Part shown: piece by piece, positions 25,950 to 35,538 of the stretch
Layout: every line of letters starts with the position of its first letter
Numbering within the stretch: position 1 is the first letter of the stretch
From: an uncultured Schlesneria sp.
GTDB lineage: Bacteria; Planctomycetota; Planctomycetia; Planctomycetales; Planctomycetaceae
Length of the DNA: 64,000 nucleotides
Direction: 5' to 3'
Assembly: GCA_903834925.1 (NCBI GenBank)
Contig: CAILLA010000022.1
Location: 23,674 to 87,673 of the forward strand
Notes under the pieces: generated by a model
Database searches by the model: none
The model's input: the letters and a program-made list of their open reading frames with translations, nothing else
Told to the model about the DNA's origin: nothing
Made by a program: the position numbers and the translations under genes

Positions 25950-28250
25950 TCATTCCCTCACCACGAATTCTTCAAGATTGAGAATCGTCTGTGCCAATTG
26001 AGTCCACGCCAACCGTTCGACATTTTCAGCAGACCGAGTCTTACCAGATGTTCCTTCGGTCAATGGGGATCTGGCACGATTCAAGACCTGGTTCAATAAT
26101 TTCCGTTCGTGAGCATCGGGTAATCGGGTCAAGCAGAGCTGAAACATCCGGTTAACTCTTTGATCATCGTTTTCCAGTCGGCTTGAAACAATCTCCCTGG
26201 CAATGGCGTTTGCGGCTTCCGTAAACATCGGATCGTTCAGCAGCGTCAGTGCTTGAAGTGGCGTATTCGAGGATTGTCTCCGCGTGCAGGAAGTGATCGC
26301 ATCGGGAGCATCAAACGTCTGCAACATCGGATGGGGTGTAAGCCGCCAATAATACGTGTAAAGCCCGCGCCTGTAACGGTCTTCACCCGGACTAATCTTC
26401 CACGGAGCCGGGGTGGCCCGGTTGATCATGATGCCATCTGGTTGAAACGGAAAAACGCTCGGTCCACCGATCTTTGTGGACAGCAAGCCGCCTGCCGCTA
26501 GTGCCGTATCGCAAATTACTTCGGCCTCGAGTCGCGGTCGAGATTGTCGAGCCAGCCATCGATTATCGGCGTCGATCGCATCAACATCCAGTCGATGATG
26601 CGACGCTTGTCTGTACGTTGACGATAGGGTGATCTGTCGAATCAGACTCTTCAAACGCCAGCCACGCCTCGGAAGTTCGGAGGCCAGCCAATCCAGCAAT
26701 TCAGGATGCGTCGGACGCGACCCTTGTGAGCCGAAATCATTCTCTGTTTCCACCAGTCCGCGACCAAACAAATGTTGCCAGACCCGGTTCACAGTGACTC
26801 GCGGAGTCAACGGTTGATCCGCACTCACCAGCCATCGCGCGAATTCCAGTCGCGTCCGTGATCCTGGCGGCAATGGTGGCAATATCTGAGGAACATCAGG
26901 AGAGACAGGCTCGCCCGGACGGTGAAACTCACCGCGAATAAACATTGTCGTCACGCGACCGGGTGTTGCCGGTTGCAGTACCTGCGCACTTTCAAAAGTC
27001 GGAATTCGACCGGTCAGCGAATCGATGTTCGCCGTTCGCTCCAGGTATCCAGGATCGCTTTTGATCCTTTCTGCTGACAGCGTTGCGGCATACGAAGTTC
27101 GTTCGGCCGTTAATGACGCAACTTCTGCAACGAGAGCATCGCGACGAGCAAACTGCTCTGGGGTTGCGAACTCCAACTTCGCTTCATCGGCTGAATTCAC
27201 AAAGGCGAACAGGGCGTAATATTCCCGTTGAGTCAGCGGATCGAATTTATGGGAATGACACTGCGCACATCCCACGGTCAACCCGAGAAAAACCGTTCCA
27301 ATTGTGTTGACGCGATCGACTACGGCATCCAGACGTGACGTCTCACTTCCCCCATCCTGTTGACTGTTCAACAAGAACCCTGTGGCAATCCGATTTTGCG
27401 GTGAGGCGTCCGGAAGTAGGTCTCCGGCAAGTTGTTGAACGACGAATTCATCGAAGGGTAGATCGTCATTAATCGCGTTGAGAACCCAGTCACGATATTT
27501 CCAGACGACGCGAGGAGGGTCCCCTTCAAAGCCGCTACTGTCTGCATAACGAGCGGCATCAAGCCAATGGCGACCCCATCGTTCACCAAAATGAGGTGAC
27601 GCCAGCAACCGATCGATAACACGCTCAAATGCATCAGGCCTCTCATCAGAAAAAAAATCCCGCTGTGCGTCACGATTCGCTGGAAGCCCAAGCAAATCCA
27701 AAGTCACTCGACGCAGTAATGTTTGGTCATTCGCTTGCACAGAAGGTTTCAGCCCGATTCGTGTCAGGCGATCTAAGATAAAACGATCGATTTCGTTTTG
27801 GGGCCAATCGAATCGTTCAACCATCGGCGGACGTGGCCGGGTTATGACTCGAAACGACCAATGTTCGCTCCAGGCAGCACCGTCATTGATCCATTGTCGC
27901 ACGACTTCGACATCGCTTTCCGTCAGTTTCTGTTGAGCGTCAGGCGGAGGCATTTGTTCCTCAGGGTCACGACTGACCAACCGCTGAAAAAGCTTACTTT
28001 GCTCAGGCGAGCCGGAAATGACGAGCGGCTTATCCGTTCGCAAGGCCCCCTCTTTGGTATCAAGTCGCAAGTTCGCCTGACGAGCATTTTCATCGGGACC
28101 ATGGCATGGAAAACAGGCCCGCGAAAGAACCGGAAGAACGTCCAAATTGAAATTGATTTGAGCGGTTGGCTGCGCGATTACTTCCCCGACTCGGCTGATC
28201 CCGATGAAAATTGCAAGAATAATTGCCCCGCCAATTCCCACAGGGTTCAT
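25950..28250 (-). CDS. Secreted PSCyt1-DUF1549-DUF1553 protein of module B
   Basis: 766 aa from MNPVGIGGAIILAIF, a signal-like N-terminus; an ATG ending at 28295 adds 15 residues with positive charges and is equally possible. The PSCyt1 domain carries a heme-binding CFPCH (C46, C49, H50). DUF1549 follows (about 145-350), containing a second CxxCH (CAQCH, C328-H332), then DUF1553 (about 500-760) with TPRVTVNRVWQHLFGRGLV and NTPLQALTLLNDPMF. It is therefore probably a periplasmic c-type cytochrome-like protein with two hemes; its substrate is unknown. Planctomycete-typical pair with DUF1501 downstream. Confidence 0.9.
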   Translation of the reverse strand: MNPVGIGGAIILAIFIGISRVGEVIAQPTAQINFNLDVLPVLSRACFPCHGPDENARQANLRLDTKEGALRTDKPLVISGSPEQSKLFQRLVSRDPEEQMPPPDAQQKLTESDVEVVRQWINDGAAWSEHWSFRVITRPRPPMVERFDWPQNEIDRFILDRLTRIGLKPSVQANDQTLLRRVTLDLLGLPANRDAQRDFFSDERPDAFERVIDRLLASPHFGERWGRHWLDAARYADSSGFEGDPPRVVWKYRDWVLNAINDDLPFDEFVVQQLAGDLLPDASPQNRIATGFLLNSQQDGGSETSRLDAVVDRVNTIGTVFLGLTVGCAQCHSHKFDPLTQREYYALFAFVNSADEAKLEFATPEQFARRDALVAEVASLTAERTSYAATLSAERIKSDPGYLERTANIDSLTGRIPTFESAQVLQPATPGRVTTMFIRGEFHRPGEPVSPDVPQILPPLPPGSRTRLEFARWLVSADQPLTPRVTVNRVWQHLFGRGLVETENDFGSQGSRPTHPELLDWLASELPRRGWRLKSLIRQITLSSTYRQASHHRLDVDAIDADNRWLARQSRPRLEAEVICDTALAAGGLLSTKIGGPSVFPFQPDGIMINRATPAPWKISPGEDRYRRGLYTYYWRLTPHPMLQTFDAPDAITSCTRRQSSNTPLQALTLLNDPMFTEAANAIAREIVSSRLENDDQRVNRMFQLCLTRLPDAHERKLLNQVLNRARSPLTEGTSGKTRSAENVERLAWTQLAQTILNLEEFVVRE

Positions 28251-28409
28251 CCTTGGAGAATTCTTTAAAATCAATATCCAGTCAATGCGGACCATTTTTG
28301 ATAAGGCGATCAAGTAAGCTGGATTCCCTGCAATACCAACGAGTATTGATACTGATTCTTGATGATTAAGTGCAATCAGCTCGAGTGATCGAAGGACCAA
28401 TCATTCCGA

Positions 28410-30056
28410 TCACCTGCAACCAAAAGCCAACGCCTCTCGCATTTCTTCGAGCGTCACGACTCGATCGGGTTTTAAGATGCGAATCAGGCGTACCAGATTG
28501 CGAATTTGACGGCCATTCACATCGTGGTCCGCCAGTTCTTCAAATGTTCCCTGAACAAGCTCTAAACCCGCAGCGGTAAACATGGTCCTCCAAATAGTTG
28601 CTCGTGCATTAGCATCCAGATCTGGATATTCCAAACGTAACATGACTCGGCTGCGAATGGCATAATCCAACGTTTCCGGTCGGTTAGTCGTGAGGAACAA
28701 CAGTCCTTCGTAATAGTCGAGAAGCCTCAGGAAAATCCCGACAATCGCTGAACGCTCTAAATCGCCTCCACGATGTGACAAGAAAATCTCGCATTCGTCG
28801 AATTGAAGTACGGCCTTCCATCGGACCACACGAGCAAAGACAGACTGCAAGTTGTGTTCAATGGTTTCCACCGTAGTGCCAAGCTCACCAAACTCCAGAA
28901 CATAAAGAGGACGATGAGTCATTTCCGCATAAACTTCCGCCGTGAGAGTCTTTCCCACTCCGGGTTTTCCGCTCGCCAGAATGACGACGCCACCATGCTT
29001 TCCCCGTATCAGATCTCCGAACAACTGGTCAGTTGGCGTCTCGAAGACTTTTTGCAGAACCCCTTTCATCCGGTCCGGCAGGCAAATTCGAGAGAGAGCA
29101 CTGTCGTCGTATTCGTAAAGCTCAACGTCATCAATGTCAGCGAAGACGAACGACTTGGTATCAAGGCTGAAGGCACGGACAAACGGCATTCGACTGACGG
29201 ATTCGGAGTAACGTCGGGCCCCAAATCCGTAACGGTAATCTCTATCCGAAGAACCGATTTCCGAGTCAATAACGGCTCGCCTCGGGACTTCGACCGTTCC
29301 TAAAGGTCGCATTCCCAAACCCGATCCAAACCAGAACTGCGACGTCAACTCCAACACCGGACCTCGCAACCAGATTTGCTGGCCAGCTTCGGTTGAAAGT
29401 CGTTCTGCGCGAACGAGCCGAAGATTGAATTCACTCGGAGAGATTTGCATCCGGCGGAAACCAAGTTTCTCCAGAACTTCCAGAACTGTTGATTCTGATG
29501 GGTCGCCGTCCTCGTTTAGAAAAAGCCCCGATTCAACCGGCCATGAGAATTCTGGAACGGTAGTCGCTAAACCGAGAATCGCTTTCAGGCTGACTAATTT
29601 GGCAAGTCGTTGATCATCTTCTTGAAACACAACAGAAAGTATTACTGGATACCAACGACCATTCCACGAAAGTTCGGCATTGGGATTTCGTTGTCCCAGG
29701 GTTCCGAAAGCGGACCCGAATTCGACGGGGCTACTAACACGAAGCGAGTAAACGTCTTCATGGTCGATACCGCCCGCCTGAATCCCGTGAACGTGCAGGG
29801 CCAGAATCGCTCGCTGGTTTGGCTTGAGGGTCGAGCTTTCCAGCAATGAACAGGCCAACGAGCGTGGAAATTGCGACAGTTCAATGGTCATATTGACGTT
29901 GCCGGTCGATACCCCAAGCAGTGACTCAATCTGTTCCTGTTCGTCATTTGTCAGTGAACATCGCTGCCTCGCAGCATCAAGGACACTTCGACTGATGACC
30001 AGTTTTGCCATAGAATTTACTCGCGGACCTGAGACGCTTCGGGCGTCGTTCTTCAT
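28410..30056 (-). CDS. AAA+ ATPase with uncharacterised N-terminal domain
   Basis: 548 aa from the first ATG; Met16 (codon ending at 30011, MAKLVISRSV) is an alternative. Residues 1-330 form a domain I do not recognise. Residues 340-500 are an AAA+ module of the FtsH/CDC48/proteasomal class: Walker A GKPGVGKT (363-370), Walker B VLQFDECE (416-423), sensor-1 LTTNRPE (N458), and arginines at 468 and 470 in the finger region. Probably a cytoplasmic remodelling ATPase. Its start is 18 nt after the FGE-fold gene and it precedes the PSCyt1/DUF1549/DUF1553 gene, which suggests co-transcription with secreted partners, an unexpected setting for an AAA+ protein. Confidence 0.85.
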   Translation of the reverse strand: MKNDARSVSGPRVNSMAKLVISRSVLDAARQRCSLTNDEQEQIESLLGVSTGNVNMTIELSQFPRSLACSLLESSTLKPNQRAILALHVHGIQAGGIDHEDVYSLRVSSPVEFGSAFGTLGQRNPNAELSWNGRWYPVILSVVFQEDDQRLAKLVSLKAILGLATTVPEFSWPVESGLFLNEDGDPSESTVLEVLEKLGFRRMQISPSEFNLRLVRAERLSTEAGQQIWLRGPVLELTSQFWFGSGLGMRPLGTVEVPRRAVIDSEIGSSDRDYRYGFGARRYSESVSRMPFVRAFSLDTKSFVFADIDDVELYEYDDSALSRICLPDRMKGVLQKVFETPTDQLFGDLIRGKHGGVVILASGKPGVGKTLTAEVYAEMTHRPLYVLEFGELGTTVETIEHNLQSVFARVVRWKAVLQFDECEIFLSHRGGDLERSAIVGIFLRLLDYYEGLLFLTTNRPETLDYAIRSRVMLRLEYPDLDANARATIWRTMFTAAGLELVQGTFEELADHDVNGRQIRNLVRLIRILKPDRVVTLEEMREALAFGCR

Positions 30057-30074
30057 TGCGACACTGCGACCAGT

Positions 30075-31133
30075 TTAATGGTGTTGTTTTGCACTCACTC
30101 CAGAACTGTCGCGTGCAATCCGAAAACCGTTGTTAATAATCTGCCATTGAGGCGAATGCCAGTTACGAGCAGCAGAGCGCGCGCGTCCGGCCATACTGAC
30201 CCAGGCTCCACCCCGCAGAACTCGAAATCTGGTGAACTTTGTCACAACCGGATCAGTCGCCGGGGCACCTTCATAAGCGTGTTCATCGTAGGCGTCAAAA
30301 CACCATTCGCGAACATTTCCGTGCATGTCGAATAACCCGAACGCGTTCTTCATGTCTGGAAAGGAACCAACCGTTGTCGTTCGCTTCAGGTAGACCCCCG
30401 CTTTCGAAGTGCCATACGGCATCGTTCCATTAACATTCGCTTTGTCGCCGTTCAACTCGTCACCAAAATGAAACGGGGTTGTTGTCGAGGCGCGACACGC
30501 GTATTCCCACTCTGCTTCCGTCGGCAAACGATAACCGTTTCCGCCGACGATTGTAACGACCGATGATTCAATCCGATGACCCAGGTGCCGAACGTCCGAA
30601 AGTTTGTAGTGGGCCTCAAGCCCATCCTTGACGCTCAACATATTGCAGAATTCGATCGCCTCATACCAGGAAACTCGATCAACCGGAAACCGGCTCGTAT
30701 CCATGGTGGTCACTTCGTCAAAGATCGTTTCAAACCCCTCCTCATTCTTTAGCAACTGTCGGGCAAACTCAACATCTTCTCGATCTTTGTCGGTCTTCGA
30801 AAACACACTCGGATTCGTCCCTGCCACCTGCTGGTATTCGCGTTGAGTGACTTCGTAAACGCCGAGATAGAACGATTTCGAAATCTCAACCGAATGTGCC
30901 GGTTGCTCATCCTTTGGATAATCGGGGTGAAAATTTCTATCGGCTTTACGATACGCTTCCACATCCGCATCAGTTGAACCCATGAGAAATCGGCCTGCAG
31001 GGATCAAATTCAGTTTGATACCCGTCGATTTTGAAACCACCGACTCTGGCGGACCTTGCGTCTGGCCCTCGGTCAGCTCGGACGCAGCCATAGGAAAACC
31101 GATCACAATGGCGAATACTATCGAGCGATGCAT
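30075..31133 (-). CDS. Secreted FGE-fold (SUMF1) protein without the catalytic cysteines
   Basis: 352 aa with a signal peptide (about residues 1-25). The formylglycine-generating-enzyme fold is clear: LIPAGRFLMGSTDADVEAYR, DEQPAHSVEISKSFYLGVYE, VDRVSWYEAIEFCNML, YRLPTEAEWEYACRAS, FGLFDMHGNVREWCFD, RVLRGGAWVS and NNGFRIARD. In true FGE the RGG-SW segment is followed by C-x5-C; here it reads WVSMAGRA, so both copper/thiol ligands are missing. It likely serves as a binding or structural module, as in many bacterial FGE-domain proteins, rather than as the sulfatase maturase. It lies 33 nt after the glycoside hydrolase gene and 18 nt before the AAA+ gene. Confidence 0.88.
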   Translation of the reverse strand: MHRSIVFAIVIGFPMAASELTEGQTQGPPESVVSKSTGIKLNLIPAGRFLMGSTDADVEAYRKADRNFHPDYPKDEQPAHSVEISKSFYLGVYEVTQREYQQVAGTNPSVFSKTDKDREDVEFARQLLKNEEGFETIFDEVTTMDTSRFPVDRVSWYEAIEFCNMLSVKDGLEAHYKLSDVRHLGHRIESSVVTIVGGNGYRLPTEAEWEYACRASTTTPFHFGDELNGDKANVNGTMPYGTSKAGVYLKRTTTVGSFPDMKNAFGLFDMHGNVREWCFDAYDEHAYEGAPATDPVVTKFTRFRVLRGGAWVSMAGRARSAARNWHSPQWQIINNGFRIARDSSGVSAKQHH

Positions 31134-31166
31134 CAGTTCCCTTTGGTCTATATCGGCAGTCGATGT

Positions 31167-33860
31167 TCATTCTGCGTTGATCGAATAATACAGTGTGTCC
31201 GGTTTCAACCGAATTGACTCTCCTGACAAATTTTCCGTATCGATTTTGGCTGGTTCGCCGTATTGATCGCGGGGAGTCACTTTCAAAGCACCCGCATCCG
31301 GACGATGAAACTTCACTTGTCCTTCGATTTTTTTCACTAACCAAGGCGATTCGCCGATCGAAACGATGCGATTACGCTGGCCCTCAATCGGTTCAGACCG
31401 GAATCCTGTCGCCTTTTCTTCCGTCATCACTTGCAACAGCATCTTCTTCGATGAGGCGATCGGTTGACCGTCGAGACTGACGACGATTGCGTGAGCCACA
31501 TCACGCGGAATCGAGATCGTCACATCGGTTAATTTGATCTCGCCGGCAGCAGCCAGGTTCCCGCTGGCTCCCTGAGCTGCCGGGGCGTTAATCGTCAACA
31601 GTCCTTTGCCCCAGTCGAGCTTCAGTTGGCTGGTGCTGCTGACGACTGTTTTCGCTTTGTGGTCGATCAATTTCGCCAGCGGTTTTAACTTCGTGTAACT
31701 TCGTTGTGCTTTGGAGATTGGTGTCGTGAATGTGACGTGGGTTTTACCGACATAATGAATCAATGGATCAATCCGCTGGCCCTGTTTTACTGTGGTTCCC
31801 GTCGGAACATCCTTCAGGCGGAGTTCATCAAACGCCGCATCCTGGGGAAGCGGAGTCCCTTGCAGCTTCAGCAGGTCTTCGTAGTGAAGTGTCACCTGGG
31901 CCATGTCATCGCCCGTCTGGATCAGGCCCTGACGATAAATCAATGCGGCGGCAGGAAACTGGCCGAATTGAGTCGGTGCCGTCAGCGTCCAGGGCTGCAT
32001 GAAATAGCCAGGCTTGACGGACCATTCCACGGCATCCTTCGCAAAATGGACGATGCAGTCGCTGTCCTGTAATGCCCCGTAGGTCGCCAGATAAAGCGGC
32101 GCTTCCCCACGATGTCGATTTGGCCGATTCCAGGTGGTCTCGGAAATCATCGAGGGCTTATTATCGTAATGCGGGTCCATCGCAGGATGGACAAACGAAG
32201 CCGGCTTGCCAGGTTCCTCACTATCGAACTTGAGCGCGCTCCGATCAACATACGTATGACCGTCACGAATCGACCATTCAGCACCGTCACCACCGTTCGC
32301 GCACCCAAAGTAACCGTGCCGATCGATAAAATCGCCCGGAATATACGTGTACTTCTCCAACGGTCCCAGGACTTCGGGGCTGGCCGTGACCCAGTTCGAG
32401 GCCGTGACTAAGCCTTTGAAACCGAGTCCTTTGATAAACCTCATTGACTCGTCGTAGAAGCGGCGTTGGGTTTCGGTCAGGAATCTGGCCGTGTCCTGAT
32501 CTCGTGGTGTTCGTTCGTTAGCAATGTTCCACAAAGGGCGAAATCCGATCCGCCCTTCGGCGGGAACATCACGGGGAATTTTTTGATCTTTCCACGCTGT
32601 GAAAGCCTTTTCGAAGGTTCCGTACTTGGCTTTGACCCAGTCACCGAATTGATGTTCCATCTCACGCAGCGGGACATCCGGAATCCCCTTGTCGTTGAAT
32701 GTCCAGAAGAACAAAGAATCTTCATTCACCAGCTCCACTCCAAAAACCGCTGGCTCGTCAATCAGACGATTTCCCGTCGTCGGGCTGGGGGTTGTCAGCA
32801 ACGCTTTGAACCAGCCTCGATATTTCTCCTGGAACTTGGCATTGAAGTACGGAGTCGCGAACGAATGCGTCTTGCCGTCGTAACCGGGCAACCAGTCGAG
32901 ATCCGCAGGCGGATCGAACCAGAGCGGAAAGTAGATCGAAAAGTAGGTATAGATCCCTTCTTCCTTCATGGTTTCGACGACATCAAACGCTCGCTGAATC
33001 TTCTCAGGATCGACTTCGCCCCGTTTATCGAACATCGGGCCGTGCAGTCGAACCATATTGACGCCATACTTTGCAAGCTGTCGAGCTTCCAGTTTCAGTT
33101 CGTCGCGAGTCTTCGCAGCCGCGCCATTCACGGCCCAGAACCTCAATGGCTTTCGCGTGATACTGTGAACGAACCGGCCGTCATTCCTGGAGATAAACCC
33201 ATTCTCGCCTGCCTGCTTTTCGTTGAGGAACCGCAGGTCGATCACCGATGTCGCCTGAAACTTGTCGGCTGACGGATTGAAGGCGAACCAGTCCGCTTCC
33301 GTTAAACCAGAATCTTTGGCCGTCTCACCCGGTTTCAGAAGTCCACGGGGCGTGAATGGCTCGGTCGAAAGGACAAAACAATCCAATCCACCGTGGTTGC
33401 TGTTTTCGCTGTTCATGCGGAACCGAAGCAGGTTCTTTCCTTTCTTCAAGTCGACGGAGCCAACTTTAACCCAGGCAATAAACCGCAGATCAAGCTTTCC
33501 GTCAGCAGCGATATTCACCGCTTCTCGTGCCGACTTTTCAAAGTCGATCGGACTCCAATCTTTATTGTCATTCAGTCGAAACGACATCGTCGTCAACGTC
33601 GGATTGGCACGAACCCAGAATTCGTATTTTCCACCCTCTTTTGCCGTGACCGAATATTCCGCCTCACCGATGTTTTTCGGTTCGAAGTTACTGATCCAGT
33701 CTCCACCCGAGAGATGTTCTTTCTTGACCTGGTCATACCACCAGGGATGACGATTCATAGTGGATTTCGTCGGCTTTTCACCTTCGATCCAGATCGACTC
33801 GGCCTGAAGATTCTGGATGAACAACAAGAACAATGGGGCGATCGCAACAATCGTTCTCAT
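31167..33860 (-). CDS. Large secreted clan-A glycoside hydrolase with N-terminal carbohydrate-binding-like domain
   Basis: 897 aa from MRTIVAIAPLFLLFIQNLQA, a signal peptide; the open frame extends 25 codons upstream into an inverted repeat and is rejected there. Residues 22-165 resemble a beta-sandwich carbohydrate-binding module (WIEGEKP...YEFWVRANPTLTTMSFRLND). Residues about 235-640 are a TIM barrel of the GH5-like type: NGAAAKTRDELKLEARQLAK, YGVNMVRLHGP, then VELVNEDS with E380 as probable acid/base and SMISETTW with E574 as probable nucleophile. The C-terminal part is beta-rich. Probably cleaves a polysaccharide outside the cytoplasm; specificity unknown. Confidence 0.82.
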   Translation of the reverse strand: MRTIVAIAPLFLLFIQNLQAESIWIEGEKPTKSTMNRHPWWYDQVKKEHLSGGDWISNFEPKNIGEAEYSVTAKEGGKYEFWVRANPTLTTMSFRLNDNKDWSPIDFEKSAREAVNIAADGKLDLRFIAWVKVGSVDLKKGKNLLRFRMNSENSNHGGLDCFVLSTEPFTPRGLLKPGETAKDSGLTEADWFAFNPSADKFQATSVIDLRFLNEKQAGENGFISRNDGRFVHSITRKPLRFWAVNGAAAKTRDELKLEARQLAKYGVNMVRLHGPMFDKRGEVDPEKIQRAFDVVETMKEEGIYTYFSIYFPLWFDPPADLDWLPGYDGKTHSFATPYFNAKFQEKYRGWFKALLTTPSPTTGNRLIDEPAVFGVELVNEDSLFFWTFNDKGIPDVPLREMEHQFGDWVKAKYGTFEKAFTAWKDQKIPRDVPAEGRIGFRPLWNIANERTPRDQDTARFLTETQRRFYDESMRFIKGLGFKGLVTASNWVTASPEVLGPLEKYTYIPGDFIDRHGYFGCANGGDGAEWSIRDGHTYVDRSALKFDSEEPGKPASFVHPAMDPHYDNKPSMISETTWNRPNRHRGEAPLYLATYGALQDSDCIVHFAKDAVEWSVKPGYFMQPWTLTAPTQFGQFPAAALIYRQGLIQTGDDMAQVTLHYEDLLKLQGTPLPQDAAFDELRLKDVPTGTTVKQGQRIDPLIHYVGKTHVTFTTPISKAQRSYTKLKPLAKLIDHKAKTVVSSTSQLKLDWGKGLLTINAPAAQGASGNLAAAGEIKLTDVTISIPRDVAHAIVVSLDGQPIASSKKMLLQVMTEEKATGFRSEPIEGQRNRIVSIGESPWLVKKIEGQVKFHRPDAGALKVTPRDQYGEPAKIDTENLSGESIRLKPDTLYYSINAE

Positions 33861-33884
33861 GGTGAACTCGCAAATAGTGTCATC

Positions 33885-33969
33885 GTAGGGTGGGACAAGT
33901 CTTAGAAGTCCCACCATTTTTTCTACCCAAAACATTTTGGTGGGACTTCGAAGACTTGTCCCACCCTAC
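33885..33969. repeat. 32-bp inverted repeat
   Basis: Arms 33885-33916 and 33938-33969 are complementary at 31 of 32 positions, with a 21-bp AT-rich spacer. Outer ends GTAGGGTGGGACAAG/CTTGTCCCACCCTAC. It separates the DUF1501 gene of module A from the glycoside hydrolase gene. It could act as a terminator-like barrier between the two minus-strand units or be an interspersed palindromic element. Confidence 0.85.
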
Positions 33970-34002
33970 AATCTGCTTCGATATCTGAGATTTGGCCACG
34001 CA

Positions 34003-35535
34003 CTACGCCAGAATATCCTTCAGCACCCGACCTTCTTCTGTCGGTCCGACCAGACGCTGATCAAGGCCTTGGTACGTGTAATGGAATTGATACGGATCAA
34101 GTCCCAGCACGTGCAGAATTGTTGCCTGCAGGTCGCGAATGCTCACTTTATTTTCGACCGGGTAATAACCGAATTCATCGGTCTGGCCGTATGCAAGCCC
34201 GCCCTTGATGCCGCCCCCCGCCATCCACATCGTGAAGGCAAACGGATGATGGTCACGTCCGATGTAACCCTTTTTCAGTTCCGATCGAACGTTGTTCTGC
34301 ATCATCGGCGTTCGGCCAAACTCGCCACCCCAGACGATCAGAGTTTCGTCGAGCAGACCTCGTTGCTTGAGGTCGGTTATCAGCCCTGCGATCGCTCGGT
34401 CGGTCTGCTGGCATTTGATCGGCAGCGTTTCATCAATGCTTTCGCCGAGTGACGATCCGTGATGATCCCATCCCCAGTCATAGAGCTGGACATAACGGAC
34501 ACCGTTTTCGATCAGTCGTCGAGCCAGCAGGCAATTATTGGCGAACGTCGGATCGTCACCTTTGTAAAGCTGTCGCGGATCGTCGGCACTTTCGGCTTGA
34601 GAGACAAAGCCTGGCTTGGCACCGTACAGATCGAGCACATGCTGCGGCTCTTGGGAAATATCCATGACTTCGGGTACCGAGACCTGCATGCGACAGGCCA
34701 GTTCGTACTGGGCGATTCGAGTGATCGTCTCCGCGTCTCCGCTTCGCTGGAATTCTGCCTGATTCATTTCTGCGAGTGTATCCAGCATCCGTCGGCGCAG
34801 GTCCCGATCCATCCCCGGTGGATCGCCCAGGTACAGCACCGGATCACCTGTGGTTCGGCATTGCACCCCCTGATAAACGCTCGGCAGGAAGCCTGATCCC
34901 CATAGTGATTTTCCCGCGTCAGGTGTCTTGCCACCGGAGAGCAGCACAACAAACCCAGGCAAATCCTGATTGACGCTCCCCAGTCCGTAGGTCACCCACG
35001 AACCGATCGATGCTCCGCCAAGACGTGGCGAACCCGTATGCGTGAAAAGCTGCGACGGAGCGTGATTGAACTGGTCGGTCGTCACAGTACGAATGACACA
35101 GACCTGATCGATCACTTTTGCCAGATTGGGCAGCAGTTCGCTGACGACCTGGCCGCTCTGGCCGTGTCGAGCGAATTCGAATTGTCCCGCCAGAATCTTG
35201 GGGACGCCGCGGATGAAGGCAAACCGTTTCCCTTCTAGAAACGATGCCGGAGCATCCTGCATGTGCAGCTTCTTCAGTTCGGGTTTGTCGTCAAACAGCT
35301 CTAATTGAGACGGCGAACCTGCCATATGCAGATAGATCACCCGTTTGGCTCGCGGTGCAATCATCGGCTGCTTGGGGATCAGAGGATTCGCCGTAGGGTT
35401 GCTTGCTGCAAAGCCGTCCTTTGCCAGCATTGACTGAAGCGCCATGGCACCCAATCCCAGTCCGCTGGACTGAAAGAAATGTCGGCGCGTTCCGCTTCGA
35501 ATCTGATGGAGAGCAGGCGTGATCAATTCTGTCAT
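34003..35535 (-). CDS. DUF1501 protein of module A
   Basis: 510 aa. The leader contains SGTRRHFFQSSGLGLGAMALQ (twin Arg). Same landmarks as the module B copy: RAKRVIYLHMAGSPSQLELF, FNHAPSQLFTHTGSPRLGG, RYVQLYDWGWDHHGSSLGE, IVWGGEFGRTPMMQ, GRDHHPFAFTMWMAGGG and HVLGLDPYQFHYTYQGLDQR. It starts 3 nt after the stop of the PSCyt1/DUF1549/DUF1553 gene. The two DUF1501 copies are paralogues: same order and spacing, diverged sequence. Confidence 0.94.
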   Translation of the reverse strand: MTELITPALHQIRSGTRRHFFQSSGLGLGAMALQSMLAKDGFAASNPTANPLIPKQPMIAPRAKRVIYLHMAGSPSQLELFDDKPELKKLHMQDAPASFLEGKRFAFIRGVPKILAGQFEFARHGQSGQVVSELLPNLAKVIDQVCVIRTVTTDQFNHAPSQLFTHTGSPRLGGASIGSWVTYGLGSVNQDLPGFVVLLSGGKTPDAGKSLWGSGFLPSVYQGVQCRTTGDPVLYLGDPPGMDRDLRRRMLDTLAEMNQAEFQRSGDAETITRIAQYELACRMQVSVPEVMDISQEPQHVLDLYGAKPGFVSQAESADDPRQLYKGDDPTFANNCLLARRLIENGVRYVQLYDWGWDHHGSSLGESIDETLPIKCQQTDRAIAGLITDLKQRGLLDETLIVWGGEFGRTPMMQNNVRSELKKGYIGRDHHPFAFTMWMAGGGIKGGLAYGQTDEFGYYPVENKVSIRDLQATILHVLGLDPYQFHYTYQGLDQRLVGPTEEGRVLKDILA

Positions 35536-35538
35536 GAT

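Noticed and set aside
32466..33272. 268-codon plus-strand frame opposite the glycoside hydrolase
   Set aside because: Composition is that of reverse-complemented coding sequence; no domain, no start signal.
33861..33935. N-terminal extension of the glycoside hydrolase frame
   Set aside because: The extension runs into the 32-bp inverted repeat and lacks a signal peptide; the internal ATG at 33860 begins a clean signal sequence.
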